Assembly: GCA_002118135.1 (NCBI GenBank)
Contig: BDIU01000233.1
Coordinates: 1-64,000, forward strand
From: Trebouxia sp. TZW2008
Lineage: Eukaryota; Chlorophyta; Trebouxiophyceae; Trebouxiales; Trebouxiaceae
Reading direction: 5' to 3'
DNA: 64,000 bases
Below the pieces are notes generated by a model that worked only from the letters and a program-made list of their open reading frames with translations, was not told the DNA's origin and did not search any database. Below, one piece after another: positions 20,655 to 34,100 of the stretch. The position numbers were made by a program, and so were the translations under genes. How positions within the stretch are numbered: the first letter of the stretch is position 1; every line of letters starts with the position of its first letter.

Positions 20655-22115
20655 TGCTGAAAAGCGTCCAACGCGTCTTTGCACAGCTGGCAAGGTAAGT
20701 ACTGCTGATGAACCTGCAGGCACGTTAAGCAGGTCAGGCAGTCAGCTTGGCGGCGGGACGATGCGTCCGAATGGGCAACAACGCAATCTATGACGAAGGC
20801 AATTAAACGACACGCCTGTGCTGGCATGCATTTGTCAAAGTGGCGTTGTTGCAACAACAGTACGAACACATGGCATGCAGGCCGGCTCACCTCTCAAGCC
20901 GAGCATATTCAGACGGAAACGCACGCCTTCCGCAACAAGTCTATCTCACTATCAATCTGTCTATCGCGACAGTATCGCTAAACAAGTATGCTGCGCAACG
21001 CACGTATTGCAAGTAGCATGGCTTGACATGCATGCACGTCACATGCAGGTTTAGTCAGGTCAAAAGTGCTGGTAGCACAACTTACCCAAACCCGCAAGAA
21101 CAGCAGCCTGTCGTCTAGACAACAGCAAGGCGTCTGACCCCGACTCATATGTCTGCTCAAGGCTAGGAGGTGCGCCCTGTTTCGCTGAAGCAGCACTGTT
21201 TTGATCTGCTTGTTGACAGGAGTCCTGCAGATACTGGTGTACTCAAGGCAAGCGCGGTTGCCTCAGATAGCTCGTTTGCTCCAACACGCTTTAAATTGCG
21301 GTACCTCGCTGGCGCCACGTGCAACTGACCGATTTGCTCTGGTCCTATAGAGTCAGGCTGCTTTGAACAACTGATTCACAAAGTGCCACTCCGCTCTTGC
21401 ATGACATGTTTTGCTGCGGCCTGCCTGACGCGCACCTGTGTTGGGTGCCCGATGGATGTGCAAAATTTTGCGCTGAGCTACGTTCGGCACACAAAAGCTG
21501 AGCACAGTTTGTCGGGCATGCAAGATGCATCTTTTGTATCAGAGTCGGGTCGCACGTCAGGACGAAGTCCTGTTTGTCGAATGTCCTGCACTCAAGCGGG
21601 GACCTGTCACTTTGGGTGCGTGAACAATGCAGTCTCCGAGAGCCGCGTGCGACATTCCATCCGATGCAGCTGATCATGAACATGTGCTATGCATGAGCAT
21701 GACTAAGAGAAGAAGCCATTGCAGAGGCTCTGGATGAAGCTTTGCCTGTTGGATGCAGTTTTGCGCCAGTCTGCAAAACTGACTGCAGAACTTGCTTGTT
21801 GCTGACTGTCGCTGTGCAAGGGTCTGTCTCAGGCTGGATGCGACATATATTTGAATGCAGAAGCCGCAGGGCTAGGCCTGTAGTTGCTGCAGGACATAGC
21901 GCAAATGAGCGTTAAACATCACTGCAAAATAACTCAGGTTTGACAGCAATTACCAAAAAGCTTTCTGTGCAAAAGCCCCAATGGCTAGCCTCAAAAGTGC
22001 TTCTACAAACATGGCGGCGCAAAACCTCATCAGAATACTCTGATCAGTCAAGGACCGTCTACACTGAGCGCCCAAAATGCAAGGTTGATGTGTATTCTTT
22101 GTCATGTACAATGCC
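20655..22115. other. Intergenic, no gene recognised
   Basis: These 1.46 kb lie between the aldo-keto reductase start and the SCC3 stop codon. Two overlapping opposite frames near 21350-21680 have no family resemblance and no splice partners. The part near 20655-20800 may contain an untranslated first exon of the reductase (an acceptor-like TGCCTGCAG lies about 60 bp upstream of the ATG). Confidence 0.45.
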
Positions 22116-25100
22116 TTACACCCTTCTGCGACGCCTTGGCCGTGGTGCAGGCTCAAGCTCCTGCTCATCATCGCCATTGACCTCAGCTTCTGCGCAATTG
22201 CAACAATATGTCAGTGACAGAAGGCTTGCTGACACAGATCAAGGCGTGATTATGTAATACTGGAGCCACACAAGTCCTACCCAAGATTTGTACAATGCGA
22301 TTGAGCAGCATGATAGCCACAGCATAGCCATTGGCATCTGTGCGGCACAGATCATTGCTGTGCTTGATGCAAAGCATAAGGCATGATAACTTACTGGGGG
22401 CAATCAGACTGACCATGGTTGCGACAACAGATTGCACATTGCATAGCGTTGCTGATGACATCTGCTACGCTACACAGCACACTTCAGCGTTCCATTTGAT
22501 GCAGATTGTACAGCATAGTACCTAGATCAGGGTGGTCTAACTCAGTATGGCTACCAAAAGGCTGCACATCGCATAGCATAGCCAATGACATCTGCTGTGC
22601 TGCATAACAGCCAAACGTTGTGGTGCTTGATGTAAAATGCAGCATGAAAGGATATGTCACCTTGCTCAGGATGGTCAGATTGGGTACGGCTGCCAAAAGG
22701 CTGCACATCCAGATCAGCATCATCCTCAGAGTCGCTCACTGGCTGAGAGCCAGGTCGCTGCAGCTCTTGGCTCTCGCCATCTTCATAAAGCGGCTTCATC
22801 TGACGCTTTGGCCTGCAACACAAGGTCTCATGCTGACACCGTCGTCCCCAATATAACAGCAACCTGTCTGTGGCTTGGTTCCAGGTGGCCTGTCTATGTT
22901 GCTGCCAAGCAAGGCTTGCAGTGCACTTTAATGGGAAACATCGCTGAATCCATCCAGATTGCTGAGGTGTCCTGATGAAGCAGCTGTGTATGGTCACAAG
23001 CAAAGGTGTAGCAAAAGGGGCTGATGCACTCAGCAAGCCAAGCATGATTGGCTACATTCAGTCAGGAAACTCCTCAGTTGTCATGCACTTGTCCATGCAT
23101 TGTATCAAGCAATTGCCAACAAGCCTTATGCATGATAACTTCTACCAATGTGAAGTTACCATGCATAAGGTAACTTCTACCAATGTGAAGTTACCATGCA
23201 TAAGGTAGCTACTTATACTGACAAGTACTGGTAAGAAGTGACCACACTTTGCTGCTTGTGGCTTCAGTGTGCCGGGGAGCTGCACCTCAGTGGGCACGCA
23301 CACCAGGCAACGTCCAAGCGTCACATGAATCAATTGTGGGCAAACCTCATGCTTGCAACTTGAAGCAATATAGAATTAAATAGGAGTGCTGATCACACCT
23401 GGCGGCTTTTGGCTTGGTCATACCAGGGAGCTGCTCTTCAGTAGGCATGGACCCCATGTCCAGCCCCTCACTACCATCTTCTGCACCCCCTGACTCCTCC
23501 TGCATTTCTGCTTCATCTTTGTCCTCTTGCTCTTGCTCTGCCATGTCCTGTTACATGCACAGTGACACTCAAACCAAGCTGTAGTCAACCAGCAGCACTT
23601 GAGCTTTTGTTTTGTTGTCAAACGCCAGCAGGCGCATGCGTGTCACTTGTGCTAGCAGAAATGATTACAATTTCCACCATGGCATCATACTGAATCATGC
23701 TTTGATTACCTGTTGCAAGGCATCAGCAGGCTCATGCAGGTCAGGATCATCTTGCAGGCCGCTAGGGATGGGCGATGACATCTGGGATGCAAAGCGTGAG
23801 GGGCGGTGTGCCGCGCTGAGGGGGGGCTTGGCTGCATGGGGAGAGCGGGACGGACCCCTCTGCCGCATCTTCCACCCACCTGCCAACAGATAATAATGCT
23901 GTGAGTGTGCAGTGTGATGATGAATGCTGTGACCAGATAGGCAGCTCAAACAGCTTTCAAGCTTTGTCGTAGGTAACTGCAGAGGCATCTTGCCACCAGG
24001 GATGGGCAACGATCCTTGGGGTGCAAAGCGTGAGGGGTGCTTTGGCTGCATGAGGGGACCAGGAGGGACCCTTTGCCGCATCTTCACCCACCTGCCAACA
24101 GGCAAACCCGTTGTGAGTGCATGCTGATTTGTCAATCAATCAATCAATCAATGGAATTCACAGTCCGGGGTAGGGAGCCAGATGTGACTCATCGGACTTC
24201 CTGGCTTCAAAGCACAGGTGGATGTGTCTGGCAACCAAAGGCAGCTGATCAGTGTTTGCCTGAAAGAAAAGGCAAATGTCCCGCTGATGAAAGGCTGAAC
24301 CAAATAAAGAAAAGTGTTGACCTCTGATGACACTGTAAATGGGCAATCAAACAGAAAGGTGTTGCTCATCCTCAACAGCTTGCATGGCACAATGACAGCA
24401 AATGCGGGACTCTCTAATTGGGGTGGGGACTAACCACCTGTCCATCTCAATCCTGAGGACATGTGCTCCTAATCTAGACTTGATTAGAGCAAAAAGAGGG
24501 GCTGATGGCTAATAGACCCAAATAGCTAGCCATTTGATCAGAGTCAAAAAACATATTGTCAACATAAAAGCTGACCTTTTTAGTGGATGATTGGCAGACT
24601 GGACTCAGCCAGTTGTCCCGTAAGATGTCAACGGCAGATGGCACAGAGAAAGTGCCCTCCGCTAATATGCCTTGAAAGTTGTGGTTGTGTAACCAACTAA
24701 ACACTAGCTGAAACCAGCGTGTCTTGACTGCATTGGCATGTGTAAACGCTTTCTTGACTAATCTGTCATTTGGAAGCCCAACAAGTCTAGCAACATAGTT
24801 GAGTATCATTTTCTGCCAAAACAGATTCAATGGGACTTGACCAAGCTCACACAGGACCACGTCATCAGGTGTTGATCTACGCACATGTAGTGACCGCTTC
24901 ATGAACATGTTGTGAACTGAAGTCATGCAAGACAAAGTGTGTGGATTCTCCAATCCCCAAATCTCACACCCATACGACAGCACAGGTTGAACAAGTGATG
25001 AAAACAAGGTACAGCGCATGCCAGTGTCATGTATACCCAAATCTGAGCAGCGATATTGCATGGCAAACAGGGCCCTCTTAACAGCTGTGGCGAATTGAGG

Positions 25101-28100
25101 AACAGCCTCTCTGAAACATCCTTTCTTGTGGAAAATAACCCCGAGATACGTGTACTGATCAAGAACTTGCAATGGTTGCTGTGCATACACAAAGGACTCT
25201 GTGTGAGAATGGCGAAACTCATTGAAAATGACAACCTGTGTCTTGGTCATGTTCCGATGACAGCTTTTCAGCACAAAATAATTGCAAGACGTGTAAGAGA
25301 TGTTGTAAGCCTGAAGAAGAGCGGGAAAACAGATCAAGATCATCAGCATATAGGAAAATCGGGACTTTTTGATCAGAAAGCTGAGGCGCCTCTTGTGCAT
25401 GTGACTGGAGGTGAAGCTCAAGTTGATCAATGTATAAGCCAAAGAGGACGGGTGACATGGGGCATCCTTGCTTGACCCCCATGATTTAGACATGCACACT
25501 GTTCCAGAATTGAGGCCATTCACACCTTGTGTCAGTGTTAAGACGGGGCCATACTGCTGTCAGCCTGTATTGTGATCACAGGTGCGTGCTTTGACCAGAC
25601 AAGCAGCTTTGAGAATTGGATGTAAGGGGTTACAAAGGCATCTTCCATTCGCCTGCTCGTACGTAATGATACTGTGAGTGTACATGATGATTGCAGATGC
25701 AAAATTGGACCAGACAAGCAGCTCAGGCAGCTTGCAGGTCCAGATGTAGGTGATTGTAGAGGCTAATTTCAGCCACCTGGCAACAAGCATTGATGTCATC
25801 AGTCTGCATTGTAATAACAGATGAGTGCTTTCACCAGACATGAAGCTCTCATCATTGAATGTAGATGATTGCAGAGGCAGCCTGTTGCTCACTGCACAAT
25901 GCTCCAGGCTTGATTGGGCAAGTAGTGAAGTCAATGTGCTGCAGATGAGTGTATGACACCCAAGCCTTTGTTTGGAAGGCACACTTCTCAGCCCACCATT
26001 CTCAAAGACATCCTCACACAGCCACAACAAGCACAAGCCAAGAGTTGGGCGATTGCAGCAGCATACTTCATGACTGCGCAGCTATTGCAAGCTGCTCATT
26101 TTCCTCAACAGTGTCTGTTGTTGGTGCATTCCCCAATGGCTTGAGTCACGATAATGCTAGGAATGCTGAGGCCAGTTTGACTGCAGATGATTGCGCATGA
26201 TGCTCAACTGTCTGTGCAGTAGCCACACGGCTCGAGCCCAATCATTTGCAAAGACAACTTTGCACAACCACAGCAAGCACAAGTCATGACTTGGGCAGTT
26301 GCAGCAGCCTACTCAATCATGGCGCAGCTGGTGCAAGCTGTTCGTCTTCCTAAAGTCTATCTGCTGTTGGTGCATTCACCATTGGCTCAAGTCATGATAA
26401 TGCAGGCTCAAGTCATGATAATGCAGGAAGTGCTAAGGTCAGTTTGACTGCAGATGATTGCGCATGATGCTCAAATCCTCATTCAGCAGACACACTGCGT
26501 TTTCAAAGACATCTTTGCACAATTACAGCAAGCACAAGTCATGAGTCAGGCAAGTGCAACAGCTTACTTGATGACGGCGCAGCTGTTGCAGCCTGTTCAA
26601 CTTCCTCAATGCTGTCAGCTGTCAGTGCACTATCCAAAGGCTCATCAGCATCATCTTGCTGCTCTATGTCCTCTTGCTGACTGCCTGTCTGACTGCCTGC
26701 CTGGCTGCCTTCATTCTCCTCGCCAGCCTGCCGCCGGAATGAAATGCGCCGCTTGCCTGCCTTCTTTGCAGCACTCCCTGCAACATACAAGAGGCGACTT
26801 GATGACCTACGTTATGAAAGCGCGGAATAGTAGCTTGCAAAGGTGATGGTATCCAGCAGCTGCATCCAACAAGCATTCCAGAGCTTGCACAGATGTGCAT
26901 GCCATGTGCCGGGTTGCATGTATTGTGATGCTTCAGTTTTATTGAGTTCCTTGCTAGCCAGAACCCTGTTGTGAAAACAATTGCTTGATTGTATGCACAC
27001 ATGCAGGGAAGCATCCTGTCAATGTAGCTCTTGTTGCTCATGCACAGCCTGCGTAACTCAAGATGGCGAACATGCATGCAAAGCAGCAGTGCAGCTGGTC
27101 TCAGCAAAGGCTGTATTTATGACCATCAAGCATAAGGTGCAAAAGACAGAGCAGCATGATATGCTGAGTTCACAACAAAAGCGAGTCTGTGAGCAAAATA
27201 CTGCCCAGTATCTTGAGAACACATCACCAGCACTACAGGCCTGATATGACCTACCTTTCAGGGCACTTCTAAGCTGGCCGCCTCTTGAAGCTCCTTCCTG
27301 TGCAACAACCAGGAAACAAAGCAGCCTGCCACGCAGGATCTGCCTTCTGAGTTCAAGCATCACAGAGGCTCTGCTGCATATTTGCTGACACTGCAGACAT
27401 GACACAGCTTACCTTTCAGGGCACTTCTAGGCTGCCCTCCTCTTGAAGCTCGCTCCTGTGCAATGGCCAGGAACTCAAAGTAGTCCTGCCATTCAGCATC
27501 AGCCTCCTGAGGCTGTTCACCAGAGAGCTGCTTCTGCATGTGGGCTAGCAGCAGGTCTGCCTGGGCAGCAGGCAGGCGGGTACAGACCTGGCTGAGCCCC
27601 CTCAGGAAGGGCATCTTGCCAGGCACCTTCTCAAAGGCATAGTCCACACCTTTCTGCAGCAACACATGCAAGTAATGATTGGCCAGTCCAAGAAAATGAA
27701 TCCATGTTCACCCAATGGCAATCATTGGTCAACCCAAAAAGAATGTCCTAGCCCCACCCAAAGGCATAGTCCACACCTTTCTGCAGCAACACAAGCAAGT
27801 GCTAATTGGCCAGTCCAAGAATGTTGACCAATACTCATCCAAAGGCAACACGCAAGCCTGTCATGTTGATGAAGGATGCAGGCTCATTCATAGTGTGTAT
27901 GACTCAATTTTTGCTGTAGTCAGCACAGATGCACACTGTTCGTGTCAGAGCTCCAGCTTTTGACAGCAAGTGACTGAATTATGTGCTTCAGACAGTGTGC
28001 TTTGATGCTGCCTTGGTGCAAGTTGATGTAAGATGTTGATGCACAATTGTTGCGTGTCCTTGATTGGCCTGTGTTCCAGCTGTGTGAAGGCAAGGCACTG

Positions 28101-31100
28101 ATGCTGGCATACTGAACATTATCATGCTGTACGTATAACCTTCAATCCGCTGCTTTCCATTTTATATACAAGAAACGATACCTCAGCTAATGCTCTACCA
28201 GAGTATGCATGCCTGTTTACATGAATCATCAGCTTTTCAGCATGCACTTTCCTTTGAAGTACCTTGGCAATGCGCAGCAGGGCTGAAGATGACTGATTGA
28301 AGCCAGCATACATCTGAGCCACTTTGGTGCACAAGGCTGTGAAGTCCTGCATGGTGTGGGTGCTGTGGTCATCATTGAAATGGCGTTGGAAGGCATTCTG
28401 CATGGCTGCCAGATATGTCTCTGGCATGGCTGCACTGTCAGTCTTTTTCAGAGCCCGACACACCTCTTTCACCACTTCTGAGACCTGCACAGATGCTTCT
28501 TCCTTTTAGACATGTAGCTGAAATAAAGCTTAAGCCAGGAAAGACAGCTATTGTCAGACAAGTACTTCTGATGGAAACGTAGTGCTTGAGAGTTAGCAAC
28601 GGTAACAAGGCCCTGAATCATCCTCTGCAAAATGGTGTTGCTGTGCGGCCATGAGGGCTGCGGTGGCTGCTCACATGCTGCGTGAGGACATCAGCAAGCT
28701 TTCTGCTTGAAAGGCCATTGCTTTTGCTTGATCACCTCAGGCTGTGCTTTCCAGTCAAAAGCAGGGAAGGCTGACAAGACACCCTACCCACCAACAGCAA
28801 TAGCTTCAGCTGATGTGGCCACAGAGCATTCAGATTGTATTAAAGTGCTGAGCCACAATTGTGAGGTCAACAGCGCACTGCATACCTGCTTGCTGTGACC
28901 TGTCAGGAGGGAAATGAGCTGTGGTGCCAGCCATGCCCCATCAGCAGCAGACTGGAAAACTACTGGCTGCGCAACAACAGCATCTAATGTAAACAAACAA
29001 AATGGTGGGCTTATACAGCAGTGCTACCCTGTGCAAACAGCGCAAGACCCATGATGCACTGTGTACCTGCTTGCTGTGACCGGTTAGGTGAGAGATGAGC
29101 TGTGGTGCCAGCCACTCTCCAGCAGCAGCAGACTGGAAGGCTACCAGCCGCCCAACAGCGCACACAGCCTCACACTTCATCTGATTGTCAGCTTCAGCCT
29201 CCTGCAAATGCAGAAAAGCTTGCATTTGCCTTTTATTATTGCTTTTTGTATGCAGATAGCTTCACAATTCCTTTGGCAGTCAGCCTCAACCTCCTGCAAA
29301 CGCTTTTGCTTGTCTCTGGCTTCAATGAATGCTTTTGTGTGTGCACAGCTGCTTGTTGACTTCTTTCAATTGTCAGCATGCAGGGCTACCAGCAACAAGA
29401 GGGTTCCAGGCAATTCAAGAGCCATTGCTGTATGGCGTCCAGTGACCTGAGCATGAGCAATGTATGCCTCAGCTAGCATTTTGAGGGGAGCTAAGGCTGT
29501 CTGCAGTTGAGGCCAATTGCTTGAGAAGCTCTGAGGTTTTTCGTCACACAGTAGAGTCCAAACATGTCAGTCTGGTTGATTGTCCACTGGCTGCAACAGT
29601 GTGCAAAATCAGCAAGTGAATGGAAGACTGGACAAATGTGTCAACAAATGAATGAACACCTGCTCAAGCTTGGCTTGGGCCAGGCGCTGTGTTTGAGTGT
29701 CAGCATCTAGGCTGGCCTCAGGTACTTCAGTCGCTGCCCTGCCTAAGATGTCCTGGCAGTGCTCCCAGAACTGCTGCATGGTCTCTTCACTGGGCGTGTA
29801 GCCAGCAGCCTCCGCCAGACCACCCTGGCGATGGCAGCAAACAAGCAACTTCAGTCCCTTGCAAATGTTGATACCAGATCTGAAAATGCAACATGCAGGG
29901 TGCAAAAGCAATGTCATGTTCCCAATTCTTGCAGTACTCCAAATCCCCTGACAAATTTAACCTGTCAGAGTTTCCCAGGGTCTGTTGTGACAACCCTAGG
30001 CGCTCTGATCCAGTGATGGAAAACGCTAGGTCACTGAAACCAAGGCAATGCACACAATCATGAACACGACATGCTGCACTCATGTCCAGATGAACTTCTC
30101 AAGTCAAACATGCTGAACCGAAGCCTTGTCAAAGCTCTGGGTGGTTGCAGAGCAGTAGGGTTGGCAACCCCAATACAGACTCCTTTGCTCTCATTTGCAG
30201 ATGAGTGCCTGGTCACATGTGGCTGGGCAAGCTGCATTTTGGGCCTTCATACACACTCCCTAACTTTGCTGATCAAGATTTGCTTTATTTTCACATTGAA
30301 AAGGCAAAACATTGTCCCCACTCACATTGCAGAAGCTTGCTGCATTTGAGTTGCAGAGAGACAATGAACAAGCCTACATTGAGCTTGTCAGGGCTGAAGA
30401 CCAGGAACAAATCAGCTTGGATTCTGAAGATGCAGTCTTGCAGGCGTGGCAAGTTCCCGCTGGCCTCAAAGACGCTCTCCAGCTGAACACAGAAGGTCAA
30501 CACCCGCTCCCTCAGGCTGGCTGCAGTGCCTGCTGAAGAAGGGGAGCTTGCCGCTGAGGCGCTGGCACTGTTTTGCTGCACTGCCTTGAGCTGCCAAAGC
30601 AGCAGGGTGAAGGTGTTGAGCAGAGCTAGCTCTGTGATGGGCACACCCAAGGGCAGACCTCCAGATGCTGCCTGCATGTCACAATACGTTCTTGTCATTC
30701 ACTGACAAGCATTCTTGGAAGGACCAAAGCCTTTCTAGACAACTGAGCTCAAGCGTATGAAGATATTTAAAATGGAAATGGAGACCATGCCATTGGGTGA
30801 CAGGCACAGCATAGTGATAGCGTGTTTTGCTTCAGATGATGCAACAGCAGTCACTTAGACTGGCACACCAAATATGCGCACAGGGGCAGACCGTCATCAT
30901 CATATGCAGCTTTATTGCTTCAGTATTGCAGCATTGAAATGGCAGCATCTGCTGTGACTTTACGGGCTGGGCATTGCAGCCACTTTTACCAGTGCAACTT
31001 GGCATGTCGTTGCACTAAGTCAACTTGCCTTGGACACATTTGCATGTAGAAGTGAGCTTGTGAAAAGCCAACACACCAACCGGAACTTCCCAAAAAAGCA

Positions 31101-34100
31101 ATGGGAAAACTCAAAGAATAGACAGGCTTGCTGTGACTGACCTCCAAAAGCTTATGCAAGCTGGTGTACAGCTGGCTGCTTTCAGAAGGCATCTGGGTCA
31201 GCAGCTGCAGGTGATGTAGCCTCAGCAGAGCTGCTCTGCAAGCAAACAGGTCCTCGTCTTCTTCGGCTGGCTTGACTGCACTGCTGCTATCCCTGGCCAT
31301 GCTGCTGTAGGCCTCCCCTGCCTCAGCCAAATCAGCCTCGGAAAGGCTTAACACTGCATCTGCTGCGCTGGATAGACTAGCAATGAGCTCCTGTGCTGTC
31401 TCCTTCAGTCTCACGTGAGCCAGTTCCTGCACCGTAACAAGGGATAGTTGCCTTTGAGCGGATCATCACTATGCTGTATGCACACAGGGCATGTCCTGCA
31501 GCAGAGCGTAGTGGGTCGGCAGGCTCTTTGCGCAGTGCCATGTATGCGCATGAGCTGTGACAGAGCTTGACCCAACATGTTCATCAATAAACCAAAAGCA
31601 GCATACTGTCCATGATTCCAGATGCTGTGTCTCTTGACAGTGTTTTACCAACTCTTGGTTGGATCCTCAGCAAGTCAGTAAGGTAAAGTACAACACACAT
31701 GATATTCACCTGTATGGCATGAGGGCCATGCTGGGTGCAATGCACCAAGGCACCTGCGCAGTGTGCCACAGCATCTGGCTCCACATGCTTCAGTAGCACC
31801 TCTGACACGGCACGCAGCAGACTCTCAAAGGCTGCCTCCTGCCTCTTCAGACTGTACACATCCAGGTTCAAATCTGGCACTGTGCCCACGAGCGCACTTG
31901 CCTGCACAGCATATAAGCTGTAGCGTGAGTGCCTGCTCTGATGTGTTCTCTGTTGCTGCAAATTTGCACGGCATGTATTTGACCAGGCTACGCTGGCTTC
32001 TGCTTGTCATGTTGAATTCTTTGCTGCCTTTCTTGTTCGGTGATGATGCAGGGTTTGTTGCATCAGGCTGTGTTTTCAACGCGCCACAACCCAGAATACA
32101 ACTGTAGTCAGTATGTTGCAATATCAGTGCTGTGCCAATGCTGTGTCAGGCTGCCAGTGCCATGATCTACATCAATTGTCAGGTCTCGACTCACACAAGA
32201 CCTGAACTTTGCGAGGCTGATGATCACTGTATGTTGCAGAATCATGGCCAACTGTACTCTGCAAGGTCATCAAGGACTGTGCAGTGAGGAGGAGACCTTC
32301 AGAGGGTCAGTCTGGTACTTGTGAATGAGGTCTGGCAAGGCTTGGGCTAGAGCCAGGGTGAGCTCCTGCTTGTGGCTGGCTGCAGCGGTCTGCCTAGCCT
32401 TGCTACCTTGCTTCCTACAATACTTGCAAGCATCAGACTGTAGGTCTGTGAACCAGCTGGCCATCAGCTCAAGCCAGCCACTCAAGATGCGCTGCAATGT
32501 CAGACAATATTGCACAAGTTTTGACATCAGGACCACGACAGCTAACGTTGGTGGTATAAGCAGTACTGAGCGATGAGTGACAGTAACAAAACCAGCTATC
32601 ATGACCTCGGCCATGAGTGCAATTTCAATCTGCATTAACTGCAGCGTCCCTGAAGTTTTCGAATTAGCTGCAATGTGCAGACACAGAGCTGTCAGGCAGC
32701 AATGTTTGTCTGAGCACGAGCACATCATCACCAGTTGACAACAGAAAATCCAGCGGGGTAAGCAGCACAACTGTGGCCATCGATGCAGACATCTGACTCA
32801 AGTTCTGATGATGTCCAGACGCCAATCAAGCAAAGTGTCCTGAAGCTGATGAAACAGGCCAACCGGGTTTCCTGGCGTGACACCAGCCAAATGTGCACCT
32901 CAACACAAGCACAGCATCAACATCAAATGGTGTCACACGTCAAGTAGCCAAGACCCAGACAATCTATGTGCCTTGGACAGGCAAAACAGGGCTGACCTGG
33001 TTTCCTGGCGTGACGCTACAAGTTGACCTCCCACAGCCTTATGGGCAGCGTCCTTCAGGAGCAGCAGCAGATTACAAGTGCTGGCGTCACTGCGTGCTTC
33101 CACTGCTGCGTCATCCAGCAGAGCTGCAGTCAGGCTCTTCCAGTCTGACAGGATGTCCACCCTGCAATCAGACCATGGTCAGCATTGCGCTTGAGTGCGG
33201 CAGAACCAAGGCATGCGTTGGCTTCAAGGGGGGATCTGGTGCTTGACCAATCTTGTCTTGCTAAGGCTTGATGCATATGCCCATGGCAAAACAAGCAGTA
33301 GGTACTAGCGTCGCTGCGCGCCTCCACTGCTGCATCATCCAGCAGAGCTGCAGTGAGGCTCTTCCAGTCTAATAAGATGTCCACCCCAACACCACAGTGC
33401 GGTCAGCATTGCTATCAACTGCAGCAGGTGTAGTTGCTGATGTACAGTTGGAATGCTGTGAACCATGCAAGCTTGCCTTCTTATAGCTACATGTGCATGT
33501 CCAGAGAAAAGCAAGCTTGGTGCATGTCTGGGACTGAGGGGACGTCCACTCTGCCAACATGCGCTGGTTAGCATTGTCATCAGCTTAAGCAAGTACACCT
33601 TGCTGCTTACAGGATGCACATGCCCTTGAAGCACGCTTGACGCTTCTGTCAGGCATGCGAATGCTGTACCAGTGTGCTGCGCCTGTCAAAGAGGGCATTG
33701 ACCACATGGCTGACCATGACAGGGTTGCAAATGGGCTTTATCAACGTGCTGTACCTGTCAAAAAGGGCGTCCACCACGAGGCTGACCATGATAGAGATCA
33801 GGGACTGCTCTGCCTACTTGCATGCTACTTGTATGTGGCTTATGTGTGAACATGTCATGTTCTACAGGTGAGGGGCAATGTCAAAGAGGGCATTGTTCAC
33901 ACGCCCGACCATGACAGGCATGAGGGGCTGCTCTGCCTACTCGGATGCTGCTTGTATGTTGCCTATGTGTGCATATGTCATGTTCTCAGGTGGTGAAGGC
34001 TACCTGTCAAACAAAGCGTCAACCACGTGGCTGACCATGATAGGCGTGAGGGGCTTCTCAGCAGATCTGAGGCCGGCTGCAGACTGCCGCCGCCGCTCCT

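Noticed and set aside
21345..21683. Overlapping open frames of about 100 codons on both strands
   Set aside because: No family resemblance, no splice partners and composition typical of non-coding DNA here.
24474..25523. A 349-codon open frame that could be called a host gene
   Set aside because: Its content is the back half of a LINE reverse transcriptase, with the catalytic block in a different frame; it is listed as a mobile element instead.
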